Assembly: GCA_029747015.1 (NCBI GenBank)
Contig: JAKOGI010000054.1
Location: 1,005,001 to 1,069,000 of the forward strand
Origin: Carnegiea gigantea
Taxonomy: Eukaryota; Streptophyta; Magnoliopsida; Caryophyllales; Cactaceae
Direction: 5' to 3'
DNA: 64,000 nt
Part shown: piece after piece, positions 37,661-48,990 of the stretch
Numbering within the stretch: position 1 is the stretch's first letter
Layout of the letters: every line of letters starts with the position of its first letter
Notes under the pieces: generated by a model
Told to the model about the DNA's origin: nothing
The model's database searches: none
The model's input: the letters and a program-made list of their open reading frames with translations, nothing else
Position numbers and translations under genes: made by a program

Positions 37661-38128
37661 GGCTCTATTCGATAAAATTAGCTGTTTAAGTAGCAGATAG
37701 CGGTTCAGGTAGCAGATAGCGGTTCAGGCAGCAGATAGCTATTTACATAGCGGATAACGTTTCTAATTTAGCTGTTAGCGGATAGCTGTTTAGATTAGCA
37801 GTTGAAACTAATGTGTTCGGTAAATTTAGCTGTTATGCTAGCTGATTCTTGTAAATTGACATAAAACGATATAGATAATTTTCAAAGATAAAACTTTTAA
37901 AGGATATTTTTTGGCTAAAAAATATGAAAAGCTACTTTTAAATGTCAAATGTTAATACTATTAACTTTTCAAAAACATAACTTTTCAAAAACGCTGTTTA
38001 AAACGATAAACGTTGCTTGAAATGCTAATTAAAACACTAGTTTACCGAACACTAAAAATTAATTAATTAGTGTACTGACCTGGTCAAAACACTAAACGCT
38101 ATCCAAAACACTGTTGCCGAACATAGCT
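37661..38128. mobile_element. MITE-like element with nested inverted repeats
   Basis: The ends GGCTCTATTCGATAAA (37661) and, inverted, AGCTATGTTCGGCAAC (to 38126) are imperfect TIRs. Inside lies a second, exact pair: GTGTTCGGTAAA (37812) and TTTACCGAACAC (about 38040). Three 19-bp units (37690-37746) follow the left end. There is no coding capacity. It resembles hAT-type or similar MITEs with a GTTCGG terminus, but the target duplication was not resolved. Confidence 0.55.
37690..37746. repeat. 19-bp tandem repeat, three units
   Basis: Units GTAGCAGATAGCGGTTCAG at 37690 and 37709 and a degenerate third unit at 37728. Confidence 0.9.
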
Positions 38129-39160
38129 TAAATTTTCTTTTTTTTTTTAAATATCATTTGTTTCGGGAACTTCTTGGGTGTTGCTGAGGATGATGTGGGA
38201 TGAGAGAGCAGGCTTACATGATGGCACGTGTGAAGATACTGACGGTCCTCTCCTCCAATGTCGAACCTGCAAAAAGTGCACCCCCGGGTTGTGGACCGGA
38301 GAATGTCTCTTCGATGGTCAAGTTAAAGGATGGTCCAAGTCAAAGAATAAAGCAGTAAAGAGAGAGAATATAGAGAGCACGGGAAATTGTGCTAAAAAGC
38401 TAACCCTTCTCTCGAAATTGGTAGGTGATTATTTAGAACTCCTGTAGCAAGTGGTAAAACGGTAACTTCATGCTGGAGACCCCTAGTGGGCTTTCTGAGT
38501 GCTTGCTCCCTTTGGGCCTTTGATTGGAGCCTCAAGGGTCCCACTTGGGAGCCCGTTTGCGCGTAGCTGGGCCTAACCATAGGTTGGGCAATAAGGGGTC
38601 CATCTGGGGAAGCATATTTTCCGGATCATTATCCATGAAAAAACCACCACAACTAAGAGTCTGATCCAAGGTGCGTAAATGTGACAATTCTAATTCAAGA
38701 TTTAAATTCAGATTTGACCACGATTTGCATCCAATTAAACATTTCGATAATATAGAGTTCAATCAAATAGATATTTTCTTTGCAAAACAAGTTTATTGAA
38801 CTAAATATAAACTTTGTGAAACTAACTTGGAATTGACCTGGAGTGAATGACCACTTTGTGAAGTTTGCATGCATTACTGTCCAACTTGCTCCTTGACGTG
38901 CTCATACACATGGTTGCGTACTTTTATCTCTCAATTTTTGGAATTTTTTAACCTCCTCACCTTGAATATTATTTTTGTATATAACCTCATTTTTCTATAT
39001 GTAGGTGAAGGGGTTAAATAATAATAATTTTGATATATGTGAAAAAGTAAAACAACCCCAAGCTGCGGAGGATTAAAAAAATAATTTCAAAAATTGAGGT
39101 ATGAAAATAACATTCACGTATGAAAATACATCTATATGAAAAAGCAAAACCTTATTTTGG
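38129..39160. other. Unassigned DNA, partly GC-richer
   Basis: 38160-38640 is GC-richer than its surroundings but shows no domain on either strand; an 89-codon plus-strand open stretch (38178-38447) has clustered cysteines near its start but no family match I recognise. 38777-38940 is homologous to 32668-32826. Confidence 0.4.
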
Positions 39161-40066
39161 GCCATCATTGTTGCATATGCATTTTATTTTGGGCCAAACC
39201 TTATTTCGCAGCGTTCTAAGAAGCAACCTGCAGTTTCTAAATCCTCCATAGAAGCTAAATACCCTTCTCTAACAACATTGTCACATAGACCCTTTGGATA
39301 TGCAAGCTCCTATTTGATGTTGGAATTACTATCTCCACTGTTATACGGTTGCACTGCAATAATGTTAGTAATGCTTACATGACTGCTAATCTAGTTCATC
39401 ATTAGAAAGAAGCATATCACTGATTTTGTTTGGGAACGAATTGCAGCTAGAGATTTTATCTTTTGTTATATCCCTACTACATGATAGGATTTTGACATAC
39501 CTATTCACTAAGGGACTGTCTTCGATCTTAGCACTTTCTATTTCTTAAGTCTGACAAGAGTTTCTATTTCTTAAGCCCAAGTTGTCCATACGTCCTCACA
39601 ACTAGTTTTAGCGGGGGCGTACTAGAGTATTAGGGATACTTTCGTAAAAGATTTGCTTGCGATTATAATCTTTGTCTACAGATCTCCCTCATATATGTAT
39701 GTATGTACAATGCCTGCCTCTTGGATTATAATCTTTGCACAATGATATTTATAGCAACCTTTACCTTTGTCTGCGCAATACTAATATTATAAGCAATTAT
39801 TCCTACCGCACAAATGAAAGTTGCTATCCTACTTACCACAGTAAACAGAATTTCGATGCAATTTTCTTTGTGCTTGAGGGAGCTCATGCTGATCACATTA
39901 TCCACGGGTATATATCGTTCACACGTATATTTGTCATATATTAATTTTTTTAATATATATTTACTGATGTGCTCTTTGGAGTATATGTTTCCAGAAATAT
40001 AATATACATGTTGAAATTTTGACTGCACAGAAGTTATGATAATTTTATGTTTTCTTTCTTGGATGA
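39161..40066 (+). pseudogene. Copia RNase H end and LTR-like tail, copy B
   Basis: It aligns with 35680-36608 of copy A, with an internal deletion of about 45 bp near the start. It carries the same 'GPN.ISQ.SKKQP' block and the AGCGGGGGC purine stretch (about 39610). It ends at GGATGA, where the minus-strand element A1 begins. Confidence 0.75.
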
Positions 40067-41424
40067 TGTTACATTAAAATTATTACCGCAAGTGCACGGT
40101 GCCAGTTGTAGCTAGCAACGGCAAGTATGAGTCGTATCTACAAGAAACTTGGTTTTAGTCATTAGGTTGACTGCAACACTCAATTCAGGCAGAAACTGAT
40201 TTGGGTCGATGAATATGAATACTATGAAACTTATCTAACTCAATGCTAGCAAAAATCTCAGGTTGAGATTCACCAGACTATTATGGTCTTTGGATCGAAT
40301 GCTAAGTCATGCGAATTCACCTGCACAAATAGTTGAAGTGGAATGGCTGGAAGTTAAAGCATATCTAAGCCTTCTCGCAAAGGTCACTAGACTGGTTGAG
40401 CAATCCTAATTATCTATTTTCATGAAACTAGAATCAACAGAACCACAGAATCGTGTGACCTACAATTTCCAATTGAAATCCTAACTATTTTCATGTTAAG
40501 TAATTCAATCGCTCACAAAGTGGCTCTAAATTAAGGATTCAACTTTTGTTGATCTCCTAAACCTAGTTAAGAGCATGAATACAACCCACTCAGGCAATTC
40601 ATCGAACACATGGTGCACTAAGTGAGAATTCAACCATAAGCACAGACATTCATTCACAAAAACCTAGGACATGGATCCAAATTACATAATAGAGGCTAAT
40701 CCCAACCCAAGATAGGGGATTTAGCCACTAATCATTTCAATAATCTCAATCGCAAACAAGAAACTCAAAAGCATGATCAAAGATGCAAACTTGGGTCAAA
40801 ATAACAAAAGAGAGAAAAGAAAACATACTTTGATTGATTGCAAACGTCTATCGATCAATCCAAAAACAAAATTCTCAACCTTTTATTCAATCTAGATTGA
40901 TGCTAAAGTATGGAGAAAAAATCGCCTAACCTCTCACTTTCTAAAAATTGAAAACTAAGATGAGTAATCGCCCCTCGCAGAACTAGTTAAGTTGCGAGAA
41001 AAATTGGGGATGCACAGTCGTGCCTAAACTCACGGTCACCCGTGCATCCCAGAGATTGCGCATGGTCAGAGCGCTCGGTTGTGCGCCCGACTGTGTGCAG
41101 CTTCTAGCTTTAAGGCACGGTTGTGTGCACCCTGTAGTCGACCGTGCGCCTTCAGCAGCCGCTAGTTCTGATTATTTTGATCCTTGGGGCTTCATTGAAC
41201 CTTCATTCTTGTTGGAATTCCACTCCTAAGGCTCCCCTTTTCAGCAAAATTGGTAAAACTTTCTCATTTTTGGGTAAGATACCTGGAAATTGAGAAATAC
41301 CACTCTTAAGCACAAAATAAGCTAATGAAAGCATATTCACCCTCTTCCTGCTAAGATTAGTCAAGAGATTGTGGAGGAAAAGGGGCAAATTAGGATCACA
41401 AATAGTCGAAATCGAGGTTTATCA
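40067..41424 (-). repeat. A1 3' LTR
   Basis: 1358 bp. On the minus strand it starts TGATAAACCTCGATTTCG and ends with CTTGCGGTAATAATTTTAATGTAACA, close in form to the ends of LTR1-LTR3. It carries the CTAGCTACAACT box, the conserved CATCGAACACATG island (about 40600) and a block rich in GCACGGTTGTGC-like inverted motifs (41010-41150). Confidence 0.88.
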
Positions 41425-41450
41425 ACTCCCTCCTACTTATCACTTGCTTG
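41425..41450 (-). other. A1 polypurine tract
   Basis: The minus strand reads AAGCAAGTGATAAGTAGGAGGGAGT just before the LTR start. It is preceded by CTTGCTTAAGGACAAGC, the Athila-type box. Confidence 0.8.
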
Positions 41451-43217
41451 TCCTTAAGCAAGGTTATCAATCAAGAATCAAAGGGGATGGGCTTACCTCA
41501 AGATGTCACTCTCCTCAGGCAAACAATGACAACTAAATCAACAGGAAGGGTAGTCCATAACAAAGATACTTGACAAAGGCAAAACCTTTGTTTTTTTCAA
41601 AAACACATGCCCTAAAACCAATTAAAGGATCACATGACTAGAGTGCAAGAGTAGGCACCCCATATTAAACCGCTGGATAGGTCATATTTACCCTTAGCAG
41701 TTGGTGAGATAGGCAGACTGGTAGATCCTTACTCACAGGATTAGAGGGAACACTCTTCTCATGTGTTTAAGGGTAAACATGATTCACTTGGAACTGCTCT
41801 AAATGCTAACAAGCTACCATAGGCTTAGTAGAAGTCTCAACTCTCCATCAGTAAGGACAAAGTACACAGATGCCAATCATAAAGACTTGTTAAAGGGTTG
41901 TAATGAGGCTGAGGTGAATGGGTAAGGAGGGGATTATTTTAGGAAGGTGGAGCTAAGTAGCCAAATAGCCAAGCGGAGCCACATCCACACTAAACCACCA
42001 ACTAACCATCTATAGCATGCACTCAAAAGTCAATTGGGAGGGAGTGAAACAACTTATTCAGGGTTCCCTATGCCAAACACTTATTTGCTCATTTTCCCTT
42101 TTTTTTTTTCAATGCGGGCTTTTTGCTTTTCTTTTTCTTTCACTTCCCCCCTTTTTTTCACGTTGCTCCTCCTTCCCCCCCCCGGCTAGGAACAAGAGGG
42201 GATGGCAAGGGTCAACAAAAATCCAACTCCTAAATCCAAGACTAAACAAAACAAGGATTACAAACCATTGGAAACTATCAAAATGCACCAACAGACAAAT
42301 ACCCAAGTGTGCTCTACTGAAATCAACGCGCTGCTCCACTGTTTGGCTTAGGGTAGGGAAATTATTTTAGGCCAATGGTTAAATAATTAATGGTGAAGCA
42401 ACGAAAAGGAAAGGCACAAGAAGGTTAACAAAAAGGGACAATGTCATATGGTGGCTTTTTAGCTCATGTAGTTCACGAAGAAAAAAGAATGCCTTAATCA
42501 TGTTAGCACTATGTACAAGTCAAATGTGATTTTGAGGAGAGTTACGCTAAGTTCTAGAGATGCAAGCATTCGAGGGTCATGCACTCATGAAAGAAAGTTG
42601 TTTTGGACTATGTAGAATGAATAGTCATGATGGCTTAAAAAGTCTCACTAGTTATTCTACCACAGTCTTGAAACTAGCTCAAAAGATTAACCAACTGCCA
42701 AGGTTCAAACGTCCATGTTACAGCAGTTCTCATGGACAAATACACATGTACATAGCCACACAATCAAACCATTTTTCATAATCAAATTCACAAGAATTCG
42801 CCCAAATCGAGTATCATTCGTCATGGACGACCACGACTGGCAATTCAAGTCATCACCCCTTACATTTCACCATAGAAGGGGTTTTCACAATCTTTTTGAA
42901 AGGGAAACGCAATAAAGCTAACTATAAAAGCAATTAGGAACACAAAGGAAAATGAAGAGAGGGGATAAAGATTACCTCGAAAGTTTGTGCGCGCCCAACT
43001 CTACCATGTCTCCTTTATGATGCAAGTGTCTATCCTAAATGCACTAGGTTACATGCTCAATTAAACTAAAATGAAAATGCAACTAATGTATCCTAATCAT
43101 GCAAGTGAGTATGCAGCTATACTATATGCAAATATGTATATACACTACATTAACACATTCCCAAAACACAGTCATCAAACCCTGAGATGTAACTCAGATA
43201 TCCCGAGAAAGAACTCG
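41451..43217 (-). other. A1 3' noncoding region
   Basis: No coding potential on the minus strand. It includes an A/G-rich stretch (complement of 42090-42190) equivalent to those in N1 (54975-55075) and N2 (61635-61735). Confidence 0.65.
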
Positions 43218-43250
43218 CTGCCCCCTACTTGAGCATTTTATTGTACCTAA
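43218..43250 (-). other. Internal (second) polypurine tract of A1
   Basis: The minus strand reads TGCTCAAGTAGGGGGCAGCG. The TAG inside it is also the stop codon of the ORF1-like frame. Confidence 0.55.
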
Positions 43251-44617
43251 TGGATAGAATAGCAGTACGAATATGGGGATGGGGGATATACTCACAGCGC
43301 ATCCATCAGTAAGGCCCCGGGGGGCCTTGAGGTCGCCAATCAAGGGGTGGGTAGGGCCATTGGTGCTGCTCGTAAGCATAATGGACCAGGTGAGCCATGT
43401 TCTGCTGGTTGCGGAGGATCTCCTGGTTCTGAATGTGCAACTGGTCGAGATGGTCGAGAACCGTCTAAAACATAGAGGAACCCATAGCGCTAGAAGAAGT
43501 AGCAGCAGTGCCTGAGGTGCCAGCTCGAGGGCCTTCAGGAGCATGCCGTCGAGCACCCGAACCTTAAGGGATGTCCTCGACATCATCATCACTACCGTTA
43601 TCACCACCCCCATCAGATTCGCCCCCAGACTCACCATCCACATCATCATCATAAACTAGGTTAGAAGGGTTGGCAATAGTGGTCTTGGTCCGATTGGGAA
43701 GAGGAAAAAGGGCACGGCCATGGTGATTTAGCCACAACTAACTACCACCGAGCGCTTTAAAAAGTTTCATGTTAATGCATGTGATAAGATCAATGTGGCC
43801 CGATTGGTGCAAGACGCTCAAAGCGGCAACTTGGATGCCATAGCCCAAAGCCTTAGCCAAGGTAGTGATGATCCCATCGTCACTAATAACCGCCTTAGTG
43901 GATTTAGCATGCTCATCGAGGTGATCGGCAATAAAAGCACCAATGTTGACAGTCTTTCTATTCAAGGCCACCCATAGAAAGAAGAGCTCACCCACTCGAA
44001 CCCCATTTTGACTGTCAGCTCAGGGAAAAACATGGTGGCAGTGAGGCGCTAGAGGTAGTGGAGCACGGGATTGCAAGTCCACGTAGCCTTGGCGGATTGT
44101 GCCTTATACCGCCGCCCGGAATAAGTAAGGATACTCCAAAACTGCCGTTGGTTATACTCAACATGGGTAGGGGTTGTGGCTCCAGAGGACGGCAATCACA
44201 ACAGCTCGTTAAACCTTACGAGGTGCATTTCAAGGGTGTGGTTAAACAATCTAAAGCAGATATACCCTCTAACTTCATCAAATTTGCGGGTAAGCTCAAC
44301 AACTAAAGAGCTCATGAATTCCCAAACAAGCCATTCATAGACGGGTTCTTACAATGTCACAAAGTTTGCCCACCCCAGATTACGCAACAGAATTACCAAA
44401 TCATCATATAGATGCAAAGTAGTTAGCATTTCGACATCCAAGTAGTTAGGGGCACAAATCTTTCAACTAACTATGGCATCATAACGACGGGCATGCTCGG
44501 CATCCATGAAACAATATTGTACTTGTTAAGAACATGAGGGATAGATGGATTACCTCGGGCCGCTTAGGCCCAGCTAGTGGAGGCGGCGGAGGACTTCAAT
44601 CGTTTCTTGGGGGCCAT
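43225..44617 (-). pseudogene. Athila ORF1-like gene, broken
   Basis: It starts at an ATG at 44617 (MAPKKR..., basic) and can be followed to a TAG at 43225-43227 through several frames. The middle part carries the family's landmarks: a 'LxxLxLxDDxxxLLxNLGW' block (about 44420-44360), 'YICFRLFN' and 'FNELL' blocks (about 44280-44200), and a 'FLW..L..K.VNIGAFIADHL...A.......GIITTLAKALGY' block (43980-43840). An acidic Asp/Gly stretch and a short coiled-coil region ('LDQLHIQNQEILRNQQN', about 43450-43390) follow. This is the plant Athila ORF-1 / putative plant transposon protein family, found downstream of pol in Athila-like elements in the env position. Its function is unknown. At least five stops or frameshifts are present. 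Confidence 0.75.
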
Positions 44618-45300
44618 GGTGATTCCGTCTAACAAGCGTCCAAATCAACCTAACCAACACTTGAAAGGACCCAAAGAGGCACCGATTGCACAATATGGCC
44701 AAGCACAAACGCAATGGAGTCCTAAAATTGGAGGAAAAAGGGAGTGAGGGTTTGATTTTTGGGGTGAGGGAGGAGAGGGAGAGATTGGGGTGATGGAGGT
44801 GCGCCGGCCCAAGGGGGACACTGGTGGCGACGCCGGTGGTCTGCCGCGGTGGTCCGCCGGGATGGGGGAAGAGAGAGAGAGAGAACAGAATTGAAAGGGG
44901 GGTGAGGAGGAGAGAGATGGAGAATGGAGAAGAGAGAGAGAGAGAGAGAACCGTGAGGGAGGGATGAGGTGTCGCTGGCGAAAGGGGCAGCACCGATCGT
45001 GTGGTGCGCGGTGTCGCCGGCGGTGTAGCTGCACCGGTGAGGGCACGGGAGAGCTTTAGGGGAGAGAGAAAAAGAGAGAAAATCGAGGGGTGAGGAGAGA
45101 GAGAGGGTCACATAAGGTCTGGCCATGGAGGAGAGAGAGAACGGGTATTAAAGTGGGACGCATGGTCGTGCGTAAGAGCACAGGCAAACGTGCATGTTTA
45201 CGGGTAATGCATGATTGTGCGTGACTGTTGCACAATCGTACGTCCACAGAATTTGGGCACACTTCCCAAAAATTCCAAATTTCACCACAAGAGGCCCCAA
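44618..45300 (-). promoter_or_regulatory. Pyrimidine-rich leader upstream of the ORF1-like gene
   Basis: On the minus strand this has a block of GCACGACCATGC-like motifs (complement of 45155-45245) and an ACTTTAATA TATA-like box (about 45155). CT repeats (complement of 44870-44950 and 45060-45140) then lead to the ATG at 44617. The overlapping Ser/Pro/Leu-rich open frames here are low-complexity artefacts. This could be a separate promoter and leader for ORF1; that is inference from layout. Confidence 0.45.
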
Positions 45301-45383
45301 AGTATGCTCTGTTACCTCTCGTCCACCCCGTCCTCGGGCCTTGACTCTCACCCCTCTTCTTTTTTTCCGAAAGCAGTAAAGCT

Positions 45384-45420
45384 TTGGTTGCCTCCCAAGA
45401 AGCGCTTGTTTTAGGTCCCG
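45384..45420 (-). other. Post-pol conserved box of A1
   Basis: The minus strand contains AAGCGCTTCTTGGGAGGCAACC, also present in N1 (about 53828-53850) and N2 (about 60468-60491). It is a common landmark just after pol in Athila elements. Its function is unknown. Confidence 0.75.
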
Positions 45421-45439
45421 AGCTTGACCGTAAGATTCT

Positions 45440-45784
45440 CTAGGGGGACGAGACATTGGGGAGGGCACAAGTAACCTTCCCCTCAAGTGACTCACCGGCG
45501 ATGTAGTGTTTCAGGCGAGACTCGTTTACCTTGAACGAGCCGGTAGTCTCAGTGCCGATCTCAACAGCCCCATATGGGTATACCTTCAACATTTTGAAGG
45601 GGCCCGACCATCTAGAACGAAGCTTTCCCGGGAAGAGCTTCAAGTGGGAATTAAAGAGGAGGACCAAGTCACCTTCCCGAAACTCCCTCCTGTAGATAAA
45701 CTTATCATGCCACCTCTTTATCCTGGAACTCTCATAGGCGTCCAGGCGGATCTACTCAAGTTCATTTAACTACAGCAACCTTCT
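45440..45784 (-). pseudogene. A1 integrase C-terminal (GPY/F-type) region
   Basis: The frame follows the core integrase after a break at 45785. It includes 'GDLVLL' (about 45660) and 'GKLRSRWSGPF' (about 45615-45580), the GPY/F motif, and ends near 45440. A stop separates it from the catalytic core. Confidence 0.8.
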
Positions 45785-46876
45785 CTACCCCGCAGACTTC
45801 AAATCAAAGTTAAGGTGCTTGATAGCCCAATATGCCTGGTGTTCTAATTCTACAGGGAGGTGGCAGGACTTACCATAGACAAGCCGGAAGGCTGCAGTGC
45901 CAATGAGGGTTTTGAAGGCAGTGCGGTAAGCCCAAAGAGCATCGTCAAGTTTGTCCGCCCAATCCTTCCGTGATCTAGCAACTGTTTTCTCTAGGATGAC
46001 TTTAATCTCTCCGTTAGAAATCTCTACTTGGCCACTAGTTTGTGGGTGGTGGCCACTAGTTTGTGGGTGGTAGCCAAGTCCAAACTTGTGTTGCATGCCA
46101 TATTTTTTTAATAGAACTTCAAGTTTCTTCTCTATAAAGTGCGACCCATTGTCACTAGTAAGCACCCTTAGGACCCCAAAATGGGGAAAGATCACCTTCT
46201 TGAACAACTTAGCCACCACCCTAGAATCATTGATTGGGCTAGCCACGGCCTCCACCCACTTGGAGATGTAGTCCACTGCAACTAGGATGAATTTGTTACC
46301 TCTGGAGGATGGGAAGGGCCCCATGAAATCAATGCCCCAGACATCGAATATCTCAACTTCTAAGATGAAGTTGAGGGGCATCACATTCTTCCTAGAGAGG
46401 TTCCACGTACTCTTGCAATGATCACAGGAACGAACATAGAAGTGGACATCTTTGAATAAGGAAGGCCAAAAGAACCTAACTTGGAGTACCTTCGCGGCAG
46501 TCTTAGAGGTACTAGCATGCCCTCCATAGGGAGAGTTGTGACAGTGAGAAACCACGCTCTGAATCTTTTCTTCAGGAAGGCATCGCCTGCAAATCCCATC
46601 CTCACACGGCGTGTAAAGGAAGGGCTCCTCCCAGAAATACATCTTGACATTATGGAGGAATGTCTTTTTCTGGTAGGAGGATAAATCGTAGGGGAGGATC
46701 CCCGAAGCTCGGTAGTTTGCATAGTTGGCAAACCATGGGGCTTCCCTAGTGGATACAGCCAAGAGATGCTCATCGGGGAAGGAATCATTAAGGGGGTGGT
46801 CCTCGCTCTCAATGACGAGCCTGGAGAGGTGATCAGCAACAACATTCTCTGCCCCCGCTTTGTCTTTAATCTCCAA
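45785..46876 (-). pseudogene. A1 integrase core with RNase H tail
   Basis: An open frame of 363 codons; it has no true start because it is the continuation of pol. Residues 1-20 are the end of RNase H (ADHLSRL). The zinc-binding HHCC is H113, H120, C151, C154. The catalytic triad is D183 (GIDFMGPF), D242 (SDNG) and E285 (GQVE). The D-E spacing is 42 residues instead of 35 because 'HPQTSG.' is duplicated (residues 269-282). The integrase would insert cDNA into the genome. This copy is probably inactive, since the rest of pol is broken and the duplication lies in the core. Confidence 0.88.
46017..46078. repeat. 21-bp tandem duplication in A1 integrase
   Basis: GGCCACTAGTTTGTGGGTGG occurs twice in succession, 21 bp apart, and keeps the reading frame. 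Confidence 0.93.
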
Positions 46877-47160
46877 ATCAAACTCCTATAGGAGCAAGAT
46901 CCACCGGATGAGGTGAGGCTTTGCATCTTTCTTCTCAAGAAGGTGCTTGAGAGCGGAGTGGTTGGTGTACACTATCACCTTAGAGCATAGGAGATAGGGA
47001 CGAAATTTCTCCATCGCATGCACCACTGCAAGCAATTCCTTCTCTATTGTGGTGTAATTCTGTTACGCCTCATCCAGTGTTCTACTAGTGTAGTAGATCA
47101 CCACGGGCTTCTTGTCCTTCCTTTGTCCCAGGCCTGCCCCCACCGCATGATCGCTAGCAC
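46877..47160 (-). pseudogene. A1 RNase H
   Basis: The Athila RNase H blocks can be followed in mixed frames ('SGASDHAVGA', 'IYYTSRTLDEA', '[13 protein letters not shown]', '[11 protein letters not shown]'). At least two stops interrupt them. The usual TDH is TNH here, a change at a catalytic Asp. Confidence 0.75.
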
Positions 47161-48386
47161 CACTCATGATCTCAAAAGGGAGATCCTAGTCTGGTGGCTG
47201 TATAATGAGGCAGAAATTAGTGCCCGCTTGATCCTAGAAAAAGCTTCGCGGCACTCAGCAGTAAACACAAAGGGGACATCTTTGGCCAAAAGCTGAGTTA
47301 GAGGTTTGGCAGTCTTGGAGAAGTCCTTGATGAAGCGGTAGTAAAACCCCGTATGACCAAGAAAACTCCACACCCCTTTGACCGAAGTCGAAGGGGGCAA
47401 TCGCTCTATGACCTCAATCTTAGCCTTATTGACCTCAATGCTCCTAGTAGAAATAACATGACCTAATACCACCCCTTCATGCACCATGAAATGACATTTT
47501 TTTTAGTTCAACACAAGATTGACTTCCTCACATCTATGGAGTACCTTGGTCAAATTTTCTAAGCACAGGTCCAAGGTACCTCCATAAATGGAGAAATCAT
47601 CCATGAATACCTCCATGATGTTCTCAATAAAATTAAAAAATATGGCAGTCATGCATCGCTGGAAAGTGACAGGGGCATTACATAACCCAAAAGGCATCCT
47701 ACGATAAGGAAAGGTGCCATAAGGGCATGTGAACGTAGTTTCTCCTGATCACTTAGATGGATAGGAATCTAGAAGAAATCGGAGTACCCATCCAAGTAAC
47801 AGAAGAAAGAGTGTCTGGCCAATCTTTCCAGCATTTGATTAATAAAGGGAAGGGGGAAATGATCTTTCTGGGTGGCTTGATTTAGTTTGCGATAATCAAT
47901 GCACATGCTTCACCCAGTAACAGTCCTAATGGAAATAAGCTCATCACGCTCATTCTTAATGACGGTCACACCACCCTCTTTTGGAACTATTTAAACTGGG
48001 CTCACCCATTCACTATCGGAGATAGGATAGATGACCCCAGCCTCAAGGAGTTTGACAACCTCCTTCTTAACAACCTCTTGCATATTAGGATTTAAACGGT
48101 GCTGAGGTTGTCGGGAGGGGCGGTGACCTTCATCAAGAAAGATGTGATGCATACATAATGAAGGACTAAGTCCCTTGATGTCATCGATGCTATAACCTAT
48201 GGCACCCCTATGCTTTCTGAGCACGCCCAATAATTTTTCAAGTTGGAGGCCGTCAAGTTTAGCACTAACAATAACAGGGAATTGATAATCGGGGTCAAGG
48301 AACTCATACTTGAGATGAGGGGGCAGAGGCTTCAACTCTACCTTCGGTGAGCTCTTCTCTTCCTCTTTGGAGTTACACTGCTCCAC
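47161..48386 (-). pseudogene. A1 reverse transcriptase
   Basis: 48386-47991 is open and carries the N-terminal RT blocks ('DIKGLSPSLCMH', 'RLNPNMQEVVKKEVVKLLEAGVIYPISDS.WVSPV'). A frameshift and stops follow (47990-47700). 47697-47503 holds 'MPFGLCNAP.TFQRCM' and the catalytic 'VFMDD', then a stop. 47487-47164 contains the thumb and connection region ('FLGHTGFYYRFIKDFS'). The reading requires several frame changes. Confidence 0.88.
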
Positions 48387-48614
48387 ACTATGGACCTCCC
48401 TGGGGGATTGTCTCCCTGTGTAGGCAATAAAGGCATCAAGGAGTCTAGCGTACTCCTCCGTCTCGCTTGATTAGGAACCAATCACATGACAGCTGACCAG
48501 GGCAGCCTCCAGTGGATCCTCTACAAAATGGCAAGTCATGGCCTCCTGATTAAGCGTCTTCTCCAATATATCGACTCTACAACATGTATCGTCTGGAGAA
48601 GGAGAGGCCACGGA

Positions 48615-48990
48615 TTAGGGTAGGCAAAATTCTACATTTTCATCCCCCACGTGGAGGGAGAGCTTGCCATTCTTTACATCAATCATAGCCCCTGCAGTGG
48701 CCAAGAAGGGCCTCCCTAGAATAATAGGGATGCAGGAGTCCTCTTCCATCTCTATGACAACAAAGTCATAGGGAATGAAGAACTTTTCTACCTGCAGTGG
48801 GATATCCTCGAGAATGCCAAGAAGGCACTTGACGAATCGATCAGCGAGCTGCAAGGAGCTGGTATGGGTTTTAAATCCCCCACTTACAGCTTCTTATAAA
48901 TGGAGTACGATGTAAGGCTCACACTGGCTCCAAGGTCGCATAGTGCCCTACTGATAGTTACATTCCCAATTGAACAAGGGATGGAGAAAC
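48615..48990 (-). pseudogene. A1 aspartic protease (retropepsin-like)
   Basis: The active-site loop 'ALCDLGAS' is at the end of the frame that stops at 48884; the usual DTGA is DLGA here, as in other Athila elements. The flap and C-terminal half ('GRPFLATAGAMIDV') continue at 48854-48615 after a stop. The protease would process the polyprotein. Confidence 0.8.

Noticed and set aside
43194..43652. 152-codon Met/Ser-rich frame, minus strand
   Set aside because: Wrong frame of the ORF1-like tail. The adjacent frame gives the acidic stretch and coiled coil expected for the family.
44574..45126. Three overlapping Ser/Pro/Leu-rich frames of 133-139 codons, minus strand
   Set aside because: They are low-complexity translations of a CT-rich leader in three frames. 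None matches a family, and the real start is the later ATG at 44617.
46381..46938. 185-codon minus-strand frame
   Set aside because: Out-of-frame shadow of the integrase core.
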